From Macrotrachela quadricornifera (lineage: Eukaryota > Rotifera > Eurotatoria > Philodinida > Philodinidae): a DNA stretch of 64,000 bases. The position numbers and the translations under genes were made by a program. A model generated the notes under the pieces. It was not told the DNA's origin and searched no databases. It was given only the letters and a program-made list of their open reading frames with translations. Location of the stretch: NCBI GenBank assembly GCA_022393335.1, contig JAJEKB010021031.1:405685-469684 (forward strand), written 5' to 3'. Positions 1-10,849 of the stretch are shown here, in pieces; within the stretch, counting starts at the first letter, position 1; every line of letters starts with the position of its first letter.

Positions 1-293
1 ATACGATAGAATGAAAACTATTAATCTCAGTCGTAAAAACTTGATTTTCATTACAATCAGATATAGTAATTTCATACACTAATAAAAAAAATCCTCATGT
101 CATCAGAAGAACGAAAGAGAGCAAAGTGTTTTTTTCTGTTCTGTTATTTTGAATACATAATGAGTCACATGGAATGTAGAAAAAGTGTTATTGCCATCTT
201 TCTTCTATTTTTTTTTCTTCTACTTCTTACTTTTTTTTTCAGTAAAAATGCGTTGTAAAATGATGTCATTTATTCATATACGTTAATTTAAGA
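1..293 (+). other. Upstream flank of the vWA gene
   Basis: AT-rich DNA with T-runs around 208-240 just before the vWA start. No coding signal is visible. It probably contains the promoter, but no clear TATA box can be assigned. Confidence 0.4.
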
Positions 294-1468
294 ATGTATT
301 CATCGTCGTATTCACAAAGTACAAATGATAATCGAAATTATTTTATACCCAGTGCACAACGTATGAATGATTTTCAGAAATTTATTGATCGTTATGAAAG
401 TAAATTTTATTATTTATTTATCAATATGACAATTTTTTTTTTAAAATAATATTATAGTTAATCAAACTTTTGCTAGAAAATTACTCGCATTAGATGGATA
501 TGAAATAGTATTTATTTGTGATGATTCAGGCTCAATGAACACACCACTTAGTACTAGAATATTTTTCTTTATTTATTAATTATAAAATACTTTTAGGTGA
601 TGTTTCTGGTCCATATGCAAATGCTCCAACTCGATGTAAAATTATTTTAATTTTATATTTATTTATTTATTTATTTTTCATAGGGGATGAATTAAAACAA
701 ACAGTGTCAATAGTTGTTGATCTTGCAAGTGTTCTTGATCCTAATGGTGTTGATGTTTATTTTCTTAATCGTGAACCAATGCTTAATGTAAGAAATTCTG
801 AAGAACTAATTCCTATGTTTGCTTTAGAACCAGAAGGTATATAAAATAATTAATTTAAAATAATATATCTTTTTCAATTTATTTTAGGTGGAACTCCAAT
901 TGCACGTATTTTTCGAGAAATACTTCGTAATAAACAAGATGAAATAGAAAATCGTAATTTACTTATTTTAATAGCAACTGATGGTATGCCAACAGATGAT
1001 CATGGTCGTGTAGATATTGAAACAATGGAATATATTTTAAAATATGAACGTAATCCAATAAACCGAATACCTGTTACAATAATTGCATGTACAGGTAGAT
1101 TTGTAAAATTTTCTTTTTTTTTACTCTGTTTTGAAAAATCTTTGTGTATTAGATGATGATAAATCTATGGAATATTTAAATAATTGGGATAGCAAAATTC
1201 CACATCTTGATGTTGTTGATGATTATAGAAATGAGAAAAAAGAAATTTTAAAATGTCAAGGAAATAATTTTCCATTTAGTTTTGGTGATGTAAGTTTAAA
1301 AAAAAACACAATTTATTATTTAGATTATTATTAATTTTTTGTTTTTCTTTGATTTTATTTAAGTATATTGTTAAAATTTTAATGGGTGGAATAGATGAAT
1401 GGTTTGATAATTTGGATGAAAAAAAAGTATCATTAGATGATTATCAATGGTTAAGAAACAGTCGATGA
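294..1468 (+). CDS. von Willebrand factor A domain protein, 7 exons
   Basis: Reconstructed by joining exons 294-399, 458-550, 597-635, 684-836, 888-1094, 1153-1289 and 1364-1468. All six introns are 46-74 nt with GT..AG ends and the joined frame stays open for 279 aa. The protein is a stand-alone vWA domain, a metal-dependent protein-interaction fold. The MIDAS motif is complete: DDSGS at residues 57-61 after a hydrophobic strand (EIVFIC), the Thr in GGTP at about 133, and the Asp in LIATDG at about 162. There is no signal peptide or membrane segment, so it is probably cytosolic. The sequence style recalls copine-like or other small vWA proteins, but no C2 domain is present. The start is the first ATG in frame after a T-rich stretch. 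The domain call is firm; the partner and role are unknown. Confidence 0.85.
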
Positions 1469-2079
1469 TTGATTGGAAATATTCATTTTATAAATTTCTT
1501 TTTGTTATACAAATAAAATTTATGACAATAGTTGATTATTGATGATTCTCTACTTTTTAAAGATGAGCATATGATAGAACGAATAAAACTATTTTTACGA
1601 TCTTATTTGCTTTTATAAATGAATCCATTCGGTTAAAAAAATAATTAGGAAAGATGAGAATACTTCCTATTCTGCAATGTAGCAATTGTTTTTTGCCGTC
1701 TCTATATTGGCTTATAATAAATCATCAACGAAATCATATATATGTATTCTGCATTGCAAAAAATACCAGTGCATCGAATTTCATTCATTAAAGTTTTAGA
1801 AAAGCTATAGTTATGAAAATAAATCAAGCAAATAGACAACTAACAACAGGTTATTTTCATCGAATATGATCTAAGAGACTCTTATTTATATTAACTATTC
1901 TATAGATTGTCCATTATCAATTCCAACTATTCATATCTTGCTTTTATACATAGATTTTTCAGTTAGAATCGTCACGTATCGATAATAAAAAATAAATTCA
2001 ATAATGTTTAGCACTTATTTTACAAATAATACACCTATTGTTCATCGTAATAGGTTATACTCAGTAAGTTTTCTAATAT
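1469..2079. other. Intergenic, nothing recognised
   Basis: AT-rich spacer between the vWA gene and the NHL pseudogene. No ORF, repeat or RNA gene stands out. Confidence 0.5.
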
Positions 2080-3207
2080 ATGAGTGCTATTCCAAATATT
2101 TCGGCCGAACGTCAATGTAGGAATAAACGAAAAAAATCATCGATTACTGATAATTTAATTCAATCTTGGAAAAGCTCAACACGTTCTGTTAGTGTTATTA
2201 ACGATCGTCGATCATTACCAAAAGTAAGAACAGCACATACTTATCTATTCGTATGGCTAGATATACTTGCTTCTCTCATTCTTACACGCTGTGCATACTC
2301 TAATACAATCATCTTCTCTCTCTCATCCACCCCAGAAAACGTTTTATTTTGTGTCGTCTTACTGCTCTTATTCTAATTATAGTATTTATGGTATTATTAA
2401 TTGTCTTTTTAATCAAATCTAGAACAACATCAATTATACAAGATAAAAATATTATCTTCTTCTTTTTGTAGCTATTGATCCCGTGTTTCGTTGGAATAAA
2501 ACAGGTATATCAAGTATGGTTGGCAATGCACAATCGACTTCAGAAGTATTCAACGGATTCTTCCGTAGGACTGACAGTTGCTGGTCAGGCTAATTCAACT
2601 AAGGGTACAGGTTTAGTTAATTTGAATGCGCCAACAACTATTGCTCATGACTCTAATGAATAATTTATATATTGCGGACGCCTATAATCAACGAATTTAG
2701 TTTTGGGCAAATGATGCATCTCCAGAAACACCGATACGCGGTACAACAGGTAAGAAAACATCAAATATTTACTACTGTCAATTACTACCGATCACTTCAC
2801 ATATCATTAATGGTGTTACCGGCAATACATTCAGTCAATTCAACTATCCTTATGGTATTATTCGTGATTCAAATTTAAATATACTTTACGTGGCTGATTA
2901 TGTTAATCATCGCATGATGAATTTTACATCAGGCAATACTTCAGGAATCATAGTTACAGGTGGTAAGGGAAGCGAAACAAACAGTACACAATGTCAATGC
3001 TGGGACTAATAATGTTATTCGTTGGGTCTTAGATGAGAATAGTTGGACACTTGTTGCTGGTACTATTAATGGATTGAGTGGGAATACGTCAACATTATTT
3101 CGTAATCTATTCGGTATAACACTAGATCCAATGAGCAATATGTACGTGGTTTTATCTGGATATTCTGATGGTATAACAAATTCTTGGTTCCACATGAATC
3201 AATGGTA
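2080..3207 (+). pseudogene. NHL-repeat membrane protein, degraded
   Basis: Pieces of one NHL beta-propeller protein lie in successive frames. The first exon, from the ATG at 2080, gives a basic Ser/Arg-rich cytosolic tail ending near 2223 at a GTAAG donor. A hydrophobic anchor (LTALILIIVFMVLLIVFLIK) is readable around 2360-2420 and is followed by an intron end near 2470. Propeller pieces follow: DPVFRWNKTG near 2480, NNLYIADAYNQRI near 2660-2700, then YVADYVNHRMMNF near 2890-2930. The frame is broken by stops (for example the TAG after NQRI near 2697) and by several frameshifts, so no single product can be made. Intact bdelloid relatives are type II membrane proteins with extracellular NHL propellers. 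A second NHL gene lies at the far end of the window on the other strand. Confidence 0.75.
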
Positions 3208-4523
3208 GTGATAGTACATGACTCAATCACCCCTTTCACAGTAGATATTGATTGATATTGAAAAAACATATAAATTCAAGAGAATGATGCAAATGTTTTA
3301 GTATTACAGTTTATCGAAATGGATCCCAGCTTAATTTTCCGGTGTAGAGAAGAAAATTCTTTATTAGCCTGCACAGTAAATGTGAGTATATCATTTACAT
3401 AAGACTAATAATGAGTTTTAGAACGCGAGAAGATATCCTAAAAAACTGTAATACGATGATACTAAAGCCCAAAGTTTGATTCAATTTTACACACTCATCG
3501 CATAAGATAAAAGGTTCTAAAATATTCTCTAGAGCTGGATAAATACATGATATATTGAATTAAATGATACCTCAAGAATGATATATATGTTCTTGGTTGA
3601 ACCCTCAAGTCCGAGCGGTCTCCAAATGATGAAAACACGTTTATGTGTACTTCTAGCTCTTTTATCGTATTGTAGATATTACTATCGAAGTATTCGTCTA
3701 ACTTTCGTTGTTGCGTATTCAGAAAATAAGAGATTGTTCTATTACTATATGAGGAAAAAGAAGCATAATATTCGATCTGGAATTCGCTCAGACTCCAGGT
3801 GATAGTATAAGGGTTAAAAGAATGTTCTATTGAACCTAAGATATCGTTTAATTCATTTTTTCTTATTAGAACCATATTCAAATTTTCTGTTCAACAGAAC
3901 TTCATAGGAAACAGTATTTGTATATATCGCAGGACAGATAATAGTATCATCATGGTCTAATGTTCAGTCGAATGATAGAATACATTTGCCTGTTAATGGT
4001 ACACGAAGGAAATGTAATTATTGTAGTTTAAAAGAAGTTCGAGTTCGATCAATCATCGAATGTTCTAGTGATAAATTGTCTTTTTAAGTATTAGACGAGA
4101 AAAACTGTTTCTTTATATACTATTTTCCTGAAAGAATTAAACAAGATCAAAATGGCGATCATGGTAGTTATTTTTCATACATCATCCTCACATCTAAAAA
4201 AAAGCATGTTCTAACATTTACAATGATGCTCATATCCGCCTGTAACATATACTGCTGAAAATCTCATGAAACTATACTGTTGTGTGTAAAAGAATATGCA
4301 GTAAATTATATTTAAAAATTGTGTATTTAATGTGTCACATCATTGTTGATGTAAAAATCATTAATTTTCAATCGTCCTTTTTTTTCTCTCCTTCAATTAC
4401 TCTTTACAATTGCGTTATTAACTTTTTTTTTCGTATTTATGATCACGAGGCAAGATGTGTATTTAAAAGGAATGCAACATACGCACAAATCAAATATTCA
4501 CTCAACAAACGAACTCAATAACA
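3208..4523. other. Intergenic, nothing firm
   Basis: Short ORFs at 3495-3881 (-) and 3578-3802 (+) overlap on opposite strands and show no domain. A TATA-like stretch with TTTAAAAGG near 4460 lies about 60 bp upstream of the LEA-like start and may be its promoter. Confidence 0.4.
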
Positions 4524-5247
4524 ATGTCTTCATCTACCAACCAACATCAACAACACGGTAAAAATGATGACGGTAAGAGGGACGACCATGAAAAGAAAAA
4601 TACTGGATCGTCATCTACTAAAGAACANNNNNNNNNNCCATGAAAAGAAAAATACTGGATCGTCATCTACTAAAGAACATCAACGTCAAGACAATAAGAA
4701 CGATGAAAAGAAAGACACTGGATCATCATCTACCAAAGAACATCAACAACAACAACACGGAAAAAAAGACGATGACGAAAAGAAAGACAATCAAAAGGAT
4801 GATAATGAAAATTCATCTTCATTGAAAGATAAAGTTCAAGAAAAGTTGCATGATGTAAAAGAGAAAATAACTTCAACTATCACCGGAAACAAGAATGAAG
4901 ATGAAAAGAATGAGAATGATAAAAATGATAAAGAATCTTCATTAAAAGAAACAATTCATGATAAGCTTCACGATGTTAAAGAAAAAATAACTTCAACTTT
5001 CACTGGAAAGAAAGATGATGAAAAAGGAGAATTAAAGGATAAGACAAACAGTGATTCGAAAGAACATCATGAAACAACAACATCACCACCGATGACTGCA
5101 CATCAGCGATCACATGAAGCAACAAGTGGTGAGCATACATCAGGAGCTACGGCTCATTCCAATATCCATAAAGGTGAAAAAAATCTTCTATTAATTACTT
5201 TTTATAATCGTATTCTTATTCTTTTAGAATCAACTGCTACATCATAA
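4524..5247 (+). CDS. LEA/hydrophilin-like repetitive protein, gapped
   Basis: The ATG at 4524 opens a very hydrophilic Lys/Glu/Asp/Ser/His-rich protein. Exon 1 (4524-5173) joins exon 2 (5228-5247) over a 54-nt intron. The intron has no stop and is a multiple of three, so it would also read through. The N-terminal half repeats a unit with the core EKKNTGSSSTKEH. The middle has two diverged copies of a 24-residue amphipathic unit (SSLK-x5-KLHDVKEKITST-x-TG) resembling group 3 LEA 11-mers. The C-terminus is His/Thr/Ser-rich. There is no signal peptide. Such proteins are usually disordered when wet and help protect cells on drying, a role inferred from composition only. The 10-N gap at 4628-4637 puts the two sides out of frame (the right side is +1), so the gap length is not real. 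A short upstream frame from 4564 is an artefact of this. Confidence 0.65.
4628..4637. other. Assembly gap (10 N) inside a coding repeat
   Basis: Ten Ns separate two copies of the same stretch coding EKKNTGSSSTKE. A tandem repeat probably failed to assemble and the number of missing units is unknown. Confidence 0.95.
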
Positions 5248-5440
5248 ATAAAAATAACATTTTCTGTAATTTTTTTGCTTGTTAGTGTGCACAAATTCTA
5301 CAAATGTATTTATTTTAGCATTTAAATAAAATCCAGCTCGAATTTATCTTATATTTCTCTTGTGAAAATCATCTATCACTATTTAAGTTAGTGTTATCAG
5401 TGAACCATTTCAAAAGGCATTATCGATAAATAAGTCAATG
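5248..5440. other. 3' flank of the LEA-like gene
   Basis: AT-rich 3' flank with AATAAA-like strings near 5327, a plausible polyadenylation region. Nothing else was seen. Confidence 0.4.
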
Positions 5441-6387
5441 TGGTTTCGATTAGGCAAAGTTTATGAATTATGTGAGACACTACCCTCTAAATGAAATTGG
5501 TTTTCTATCGAACTTTGAAGGTTCAGCACTATTTTACCAAATGACTTTAAGTTCCATGACATGAAAATCGTTTCGTAGTTTTCATACAGAACTTTTTTAA
5601 GTTCTGAAAACTTAAGAAGGTTTCGACGTTTTATTACGAGGCTCTCTCAAAGTTCCGTTCATCATGTACTGAATTTTTGATAGTTTCGTATCTTTGATAC
5701 GAAACCAGTGATAGTTTCGTAGACCATTTTAAGGTTTCGTATAAGTTCTACGGAGCCATTCATAGTTTCGTAAGTGCTTTAATAGTTCCGCACCTATGTA
5801 CGAAACTAGCCATCGTTTCGTAAAAGATATTCCGAATCCCTTACAGTATTTACGGAACTATCAACAGTTTCGTACAATATATGCTGAACCATTTGATGTT
5901 GTGCAAAACCATTGATAGTTTCATGGAACAACTATCAATGGCTTCGTAGAACTTATCCATATTTTCGTAAAATGTGTGCAGAACCTTTGCAATACTTACG
6001 AAACTATCCGTGGCTTCGTAAAAGATACACCAAACCATTAGTTAATTTGTGGAACTGCGCTTGAATTCTTATAATCTCTGTGGAACCATCATAGAACTTA
6101 TGAAACTAAAGAAGGTTTCGTATAATAAATACGAAATCTTTTAATGTGTTACGTGGCAATATCCACGTAAGGAATGTGTTTATTCTTAAGAGGGGAGAAG
6201 CACAACTGAATCAAGCATAAAAGATAAGAACAGAACAATAACAACGAGAACAAGCGTATATGAGAGGAAGAATAAAAGAACAATGGAACAATGGAGGATG
6301 ATATGCATATGAGTCAATAAGAGATGGCGCAATGATTAAGCAATCATATAGAACGACAATGACACCTAGCAAATGTTTTATGAAGCT
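5440..6387. repeat. Degenerate GTTTCGTA-type repeat block, left part
   Basis: About 25 loosely spaced variants of GTTTCGTA and its reverse complement (TACGAAAC) alternate with GGAACTAT-like strings. The same motif resumes at 7317-7440 on the other side of the 921-bp hAT element, so the element sits inside this older repeat block. The block may itself be the body of an old terminal-inverted-repeat element, but its ends are not clear. Confidence 0.6.
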
Positions 6388-6395
6388 AGTCATAG

Positions 6396-7316
6396 TAGAG
6401 TCCTGCGGGAACGATTTTTTTCGGTTCCCGTTTCCCGTTCCCGTTCCCGCAGAAAAAAATTTAGTTCCCGTTCCCGCTTTCCCGTTCCCGTAAAATTTTT
6501 ATCAATTCCCGATCCCGAATTCCCGTTCCCGTATTCCCGTTCATCCAAACATTCTCAAATTCCTATTCTTATTTCCTCTATTGTGTCTAGGGATGTACCG
6601 AGACCGAGACCAAACCCAGACTCTTGGTCTCGGTCTCGGTCTCGTTCGGTTTCAGTCGGTCTCGGTCTCGGTCAGTCTCGGGTTTTAAAAGAGTCTATCT
6701 TTGTATCTGTCTTCTCTTCGCTTTGCATTCTATAAATAGTTTTATATATTGTTCAAGTCATTTTATGAAAAAAAAGTTCATTTCTCGCGAAAATTCGGGC
6801 AAATGAGCCATATTTGACAAAATTAGCGTCACCAACATGAAAGATTTCTGAGCCATTGACATCCGATGAAAAGAACAGTGCAACACGAATCGAAAGAAAT
6901 GAAATCCGGAAGACCTAGACCTAGACCAACCGAGACCGAGACCGAGAGGTTCGGGCTCGGTACACCCCTAATTGTGTCTGACAAAATGTGCTATCGAAAT
7001 ATACCAGCTTCCAGTGATGTCATCTTTTGAGCATTGATTCATAGTGTATTATTATTATGTGATCCTTATTTGTCCTCTTTTACATTAATTATATGTAAAA
7101 TACTTATTTAGTTATTGAACATAAAAATCTTTTTTTGAAAATATCAAAATACATGAAAAGCAAAACAACATAATTTCGTTTCGGGAACACCATTTTTATA
7201 ATACTGTTCCCGTTCCCGCGTTCCCGTTGTCAAAATTACAACGGGAATTCCCGTTCCCGTTCCCGCGGGAAACGGGACGGGAAATTACGGGAAAAAATCG
7301 TTCCCGCAGGACTCTA
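6396..7316. mobile_element. Non-autonomous hAT element (outer), 921 bp
   Basis: Perfect terminal inverted repeats of about 25 bp begin TAGAGTCCTGCGGGAACGAT at 6396 and are mirrored up to 7316. They are flanked by a perfect 8-bp target duplication AGTCATAG (6388-6395 and 7317-7324). The 8-bp duplication and TAGAG terminus match the hAT superfamily. The interior has no transposase. It is built mainly of TTCCCG repeats near both ends and carries a second hAT element at 6588-6970. Without the insert it is about 530 bp. Confidence 0.88.
6588..6970. mobile_element. Non-autonomous hAT element (inner), 383 bp
   Basis: The ends TAGGGATGTACCGAG (6588) and the inverse of TAGGGGTGTACCGAG (ending 6970) are inverted repeats. 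They are flanked by a perfect 8-bp duplication ATTGTGTC (6580-6587, 6971-6978). The interior has GGTCTC/GAGACC repeats and no coding capacity. It is inserted in the 921-bp element, so it is younger than that element. ORFs across the area are simple-repeat artefacts. Confidence 0.88.
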
Positions 7317-7324
7317 AGTCATAG

Positions 7325-7900
7325 TTTCGTTAGTCAGCTGATGGCTCCGTTCCATTTCACGATGTCAATGACAGTTTCGCAAAATAGCTTGAGTCTTATC
7401 ATTCTTGTGTAGAGCCTCTTATAGTTCTATTAAGCATTAAGAGGGCCTCTAAGATTCATTTGAGAGCACATAAAATAATGTATAATACCGAAAGTTTTAT
7501 GTTTATTCCTTCGGTTATGAATGTTTCAGTATTCACTGTTTTAAGTTGAGAATGCATATGAGTCTACTAGCAAACATTAGAACAAAAGCAAGAAATATCG
7601 AAAAAGTGTCTGTGCAAATATTTATTACATAAGTAATAGAAGAAGTTTACCGGTTGGTGAAACTAACATAGTTCTAGGGACAATGTCAAGTATATTATCA
7701 AGCCTAGAGAATGGTCAGTCGATTCTCAAAAGATAAATTGATAGCGTTTACTACTCAAGGAAACAAGAAAACGACATTTTGGTTCCAGTTAATCAATCGA
7801 TTTGCTTGTATACAATTGTCAACAAAAATCAGTCACATCGAGATACTAGACAGAATCCATAAATATAGCGCAACCACTCAATCTATCATACAAAGTTTTG
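7325..7900. other. Repeat tail and spacer
   Basis: The GTTTCGT-type block continues to about 7440. The rest is AT-rich and has no recognisable gene; a short ORF at 7711-7971 is not convincing. Confidence 0.4.
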
Positions 7901-7902
7901 AA

Positions 7903-8245
7903 CAAAGGGGAAAGAGCGGAGTCTGGTGTCTTGGATTCCATAGAACTCCGATGATTCTTTGGGATTCCTAAGGATTCTCTAGGATTCTGGTGATTCTTCG
8001 AAATTCCTAAAGATTCTAAAGAATTCTTCCTGCTTCCTTAGAATTCCGTCGGATTCCCTATGACTTTTTTAAAGTTTTTTAATGAAAATTATATTATTTT
8101 GGAATCCTGGAATCCTCTGGTATTTGTTGGGTTTTTGGATTCTATTTGCTTCTAGGATTTTGTTTGATTCCCTAGGTTTCTTTAGGATTCCATTAAATTA
8201 TTTTGGATTCCAGATTCCAGGATTCTGCTCTTTACTCCTTGGGAT
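7903..8245. repeat. GGATTC-type degenerate repeat, possible MITE
   Basis: More than fifteen variants of GGATTC / GATTCY run through the block. The ends look inverted: AAAGAGCGGAGTCTGG near 7911 versus AAAGAGCAGAATCCTGG on the opposite strand near 8215-8232. No target duplication was found, so the element call is tentative. It resembles the hexamer-built hAT bodies nearby. Confidence 0.5.
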
Positions 8246-8559
8246 TCATTATTCAATAAAACTATTGAGCAACTTTAATTCAATTAGTTCATTCATCAGT
8301 AAACTATTCTCACTTTCATTTATTTATTGATTTTCTATTCTAAATCTGTGACAGATTGTTATACATTTGTATACTACACGAGCATTCTTTTTCTCACTTT
8401 TCAATTTACTTTGCTCTACCTGTACATATCGCTGCTGTACGTTAAAAATTACTCTTCCGAAAAAAATATGCTATGATTTTTCATAAAACTAAGATTTATT
8501 TCTTCACGGCAACTTCTCATTCTTAGAACACAATCTACCGCATTGAGCACCACCATTAC

Positions 8560-8635
8560 GTAGATGATCTATATCTTTATCGATCACCAGTAGACAAGTC
8601 ATACGTATTATTGAGGACCATCAGTGAGTAGGTGA
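8560..8635. repeat. Tandem unit (~70 bp), first copy
   Basis: The unit starting GTAGATGATCTATATC at 8560 is repeated after the hAT insertion at 10386 as GTAGATGACCTATATC. Both copies end with a CACCACCATT-like or GACCATCAGT tail. The hAT element inserted at the start of the second unit. Confidence 0.55.
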
Positions 8636-10385
8636 CCGAGATGTCATCGGTTCGGTTTAAATTTTTTTTTATCCAGTTATATTTAATTTATCATACTTTA
8701 TTCTCCTCTGTGTAATAGAAATAATGCACGCAATGAAACGATGATTTCCTATGGAAACAAAGAAAATTCTTTGTTTCTCAGTATACAGAGAACGAATGTA
8801 TACTTGACATTGTTCTCTTAAAGAATAGTGATAAATGAAATACACTCTCATGTTAGAATTAAATACATGTCATTTTGAACAAAAACAATTTTAACATTTT
8901 TCTCACTAGAAGCTAACGTGAACAAATCACAAGTTATATCTAACAATGCACAACCAAACCATTGCTTATTTTCTTATTCTTTAAAGGCTAATCATATTTG
9001 TTTTTTTATTTGTGTTTGAATCAGGGCTGCTAAGTGTTAGTCTTCAAATGGGGTGCATCATACTTTAAATGGGATACGATTAGGGCACAAGCTTTTCTAG
9101 AATAGGGTATGCTGTTGGGATTCGCAATTTTTCCTAAAAGAAAAGGATTACTGTGGAAAAACTAAATGAAAAGCCTTTTCTCTTAAAAAAGAACATAATT
9201 GTTCACAGCTCTCTATTAGATTTGGAGTTTATTGAGTATTTTATACAAGAGAGCGCACTATCACAATTAAACAATACTTTAATACGCTAGATGCGATGAG
9301 ATCCACGGGACCATTCTCGCATAGGGTGATGCAAAAGCCTCTTTAGAGTAGAAAAACATGAATATTTCTACAATATTCTGACATGAGATGCTACATCTTT
9401 TATCTCTGATAAAGAAATCCGTATAACTCTTATCTATAATAGTAACGTTGGCAAAAGCCGTTTTATAGTATTACAATTGTCATGAATAAAGGAACCGGAC
9501 TTTTTACAAATTATGAATACAAGATACCCATCCCCACGAATGTGATAACTAAAACAACTGTAATCTAAAAAACAATACAACATTTTCAATTAAGACATGG
9601 TGAATATTATACTCAACTGGAACAGGGTTTTTAATATGGCTATACTTTTCTTGTCGTTGAGTACATATGATTAAATCAGGTTCGTTTCGAAAAAATGTAA
9701 AAAGAAAATATTACATTTTGTCTTACAGTTCAATCTGATTTTTAGTTTAACAGCTACAATTTCAGTTATTTAACACTGAACTTTGCCTAGTTTTGGTTGA
9801 ATGCTTAATATGACTATAAAGAGAAAAACGGACCTATCGAAATTTATTTTGACTTGAAAATACAAAAAAGTAAGGTGCAATAAAATAAAATCAATGAAAC
9901 AGATATTACTAGTCTTTAGCCAATTTTTCACCAATATTGCTCATTATAAGTGTCACTACAGCGGCGCTACGAGCTTCAATATGAAACACAATTTATATCT
10001 ATCAAAAATCAGTGTATCATGCTAGAAGCTCAAAAATTCAAATGGGGTACAAAAATTGTACCTCAAAGGTACAGTTTTTTTCTGGGTGCAAAATGGCCAA
10101 ATGAAGTATAATACCCCAAAATGAAGTACACTTGGCAGCCCTGATTTGAATATATTATAATAATCAATTTTTCTTAGTTGGTTTCCTTGAAACAAAATCA
10201 AATTTTATAAACGCTTTGAATGGTTATTTAAAAATGGATCCTTCTACATATCATAATACAAACAACATTTTAATGATTCCCTTAATTTAGTGTGAATTTT
10301 CATCAGTTTCAACTATATTCGGTTCGGTTAGAAACTTTTTCGGTTCGGTTCGGTTCGAAAAAAACACGAACCGATGACATCTCTG
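8636..10385. mobile_element. Non-autonomous hAT-like element (outer), 1750 bp with insert
   Basis: The left end CCGAGATGTCATCGGTTCG and right end CAGAGATGTCATCGGTTCG (reverse strand) form inverted repeats. The flanks GTAGGTGA (8628-8635) and GTAGATGA (10386-10393) match at 7 of 8 positions. The inner side of the right end carries CGGTT repeats. A second hAT element occupies 9022-10143; removing it leaves about 630 bp. No transposase was seen. The flanking DNA is itself tandemly repeated, which weakens the duplication evidence slightly. Confidence 0.72.
9022..10143. mobile_element. Non-autonomous hAT element (inner), 1122 bp
   Basis: The ends CAGGGCTGCTAAGTGT and CAGGGCTGCCAAGTGT (reverse strand) are the textbook CAGGGCTGC terminus of hAT elements. 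The flanks GTTTGAAT (9014-9021) and ATTTGAAT (10144-10151) match at 7 of 8. The subterminal regions share AAATGGGGT-like strings. No transposase ORF is visible, so it is a deletion derivative. It sits inside the 8636-10385 element. Confidence 0.82.
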
Positions 10386-10680
10386 GTAGATGACCTATAT
10401 CTATATCGATTATCCCTAGAAAAGTCTTATACAATATTAAACACCACCATTGAGTAAGTGTTCTATATGCATATAGAGTATCATTATATGAAAAAACTTA
10501 TATTATTTTTTTTATTATAGATTCCCTACAATATGAAATACGTAAGTTTTATTATATAAATTAACTTATATTAATTTTTCCTGCTATAGATTGAGTCAAA
10601 AAGGCCAAGGGTAAGTTGTACTTCATAAAATAACTTACATATATTTTTCTGTTATAGATTAATTCGCATTGAATCTTTCT
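10386..10680 (+). repeat. Tandem ~70-bp units with splice-like borders
   Basis: Successive units have the form TATAG + about 21 nt + GTAAG + an AT-rich stretch of about 45-50 nt. Two 21-nt blocks lie between TATAG and GTAAG, at about 10521-10541 (ATTCCCTACAATATGAAATA plus C) and 10590-10611 (ATTGAGTCAAAAAGGCCAAG plus G), and a third block begins near 10659. Each could be a 7-codon microexon, or the resemblance could come from tandem duplication of an intron border. No long ORF connects them. Confidence 0.4.
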
Positions 10681-10712
10681 TTTAACCGTCTACCAAGTAA
10701 CAAATTTTGTAA

Positions 10713-10846
10713 AAAACCGAACTTACTACGGATTTTCAGATTTGAATTAGTGTATAATGGAAAAAGAAATAGATTTATTGGAAGTCTATTTATTTTTCTA
10801 TTATAGATGGATTCAAATTTGAAAGCTAGCAGTAGGTTTGATTTTT
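10713..10846. repeat. Imperfect palindrome, ~134 bp
   Basis: AAAAACCGAACTTACTACGG-type sequence on the left is mirrored by CTAGCAGTAGGTTTGATTTT on the right. The centre AAATAGATTT..AGTCTATTT makes a short loop. A hairpin or relic of a foldback element is likely. Confidence 0.55.
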
Positions 10847-10849
10847 AAC

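Noticed and set aside
5440..6200. CRISPR-like or regularly spaced repeat array
   Set aside because: Spacing and orientation of the GTTTCGTA motifs are irregular and the organism is a eukaryote.
6373..6806. Arg/Ser-rich ORFs (RSRSRS-like) on the plus strand
   Set aside because: They are translations of TTCCCG and GGTCTC simple repeats inside the nested hAT elements, not SR proteins.
7227..7412. ORF rich in Phe/Pro/Arg
   Set aside because: Reads through the right end of the 921-bp hAT element and its target duplication.
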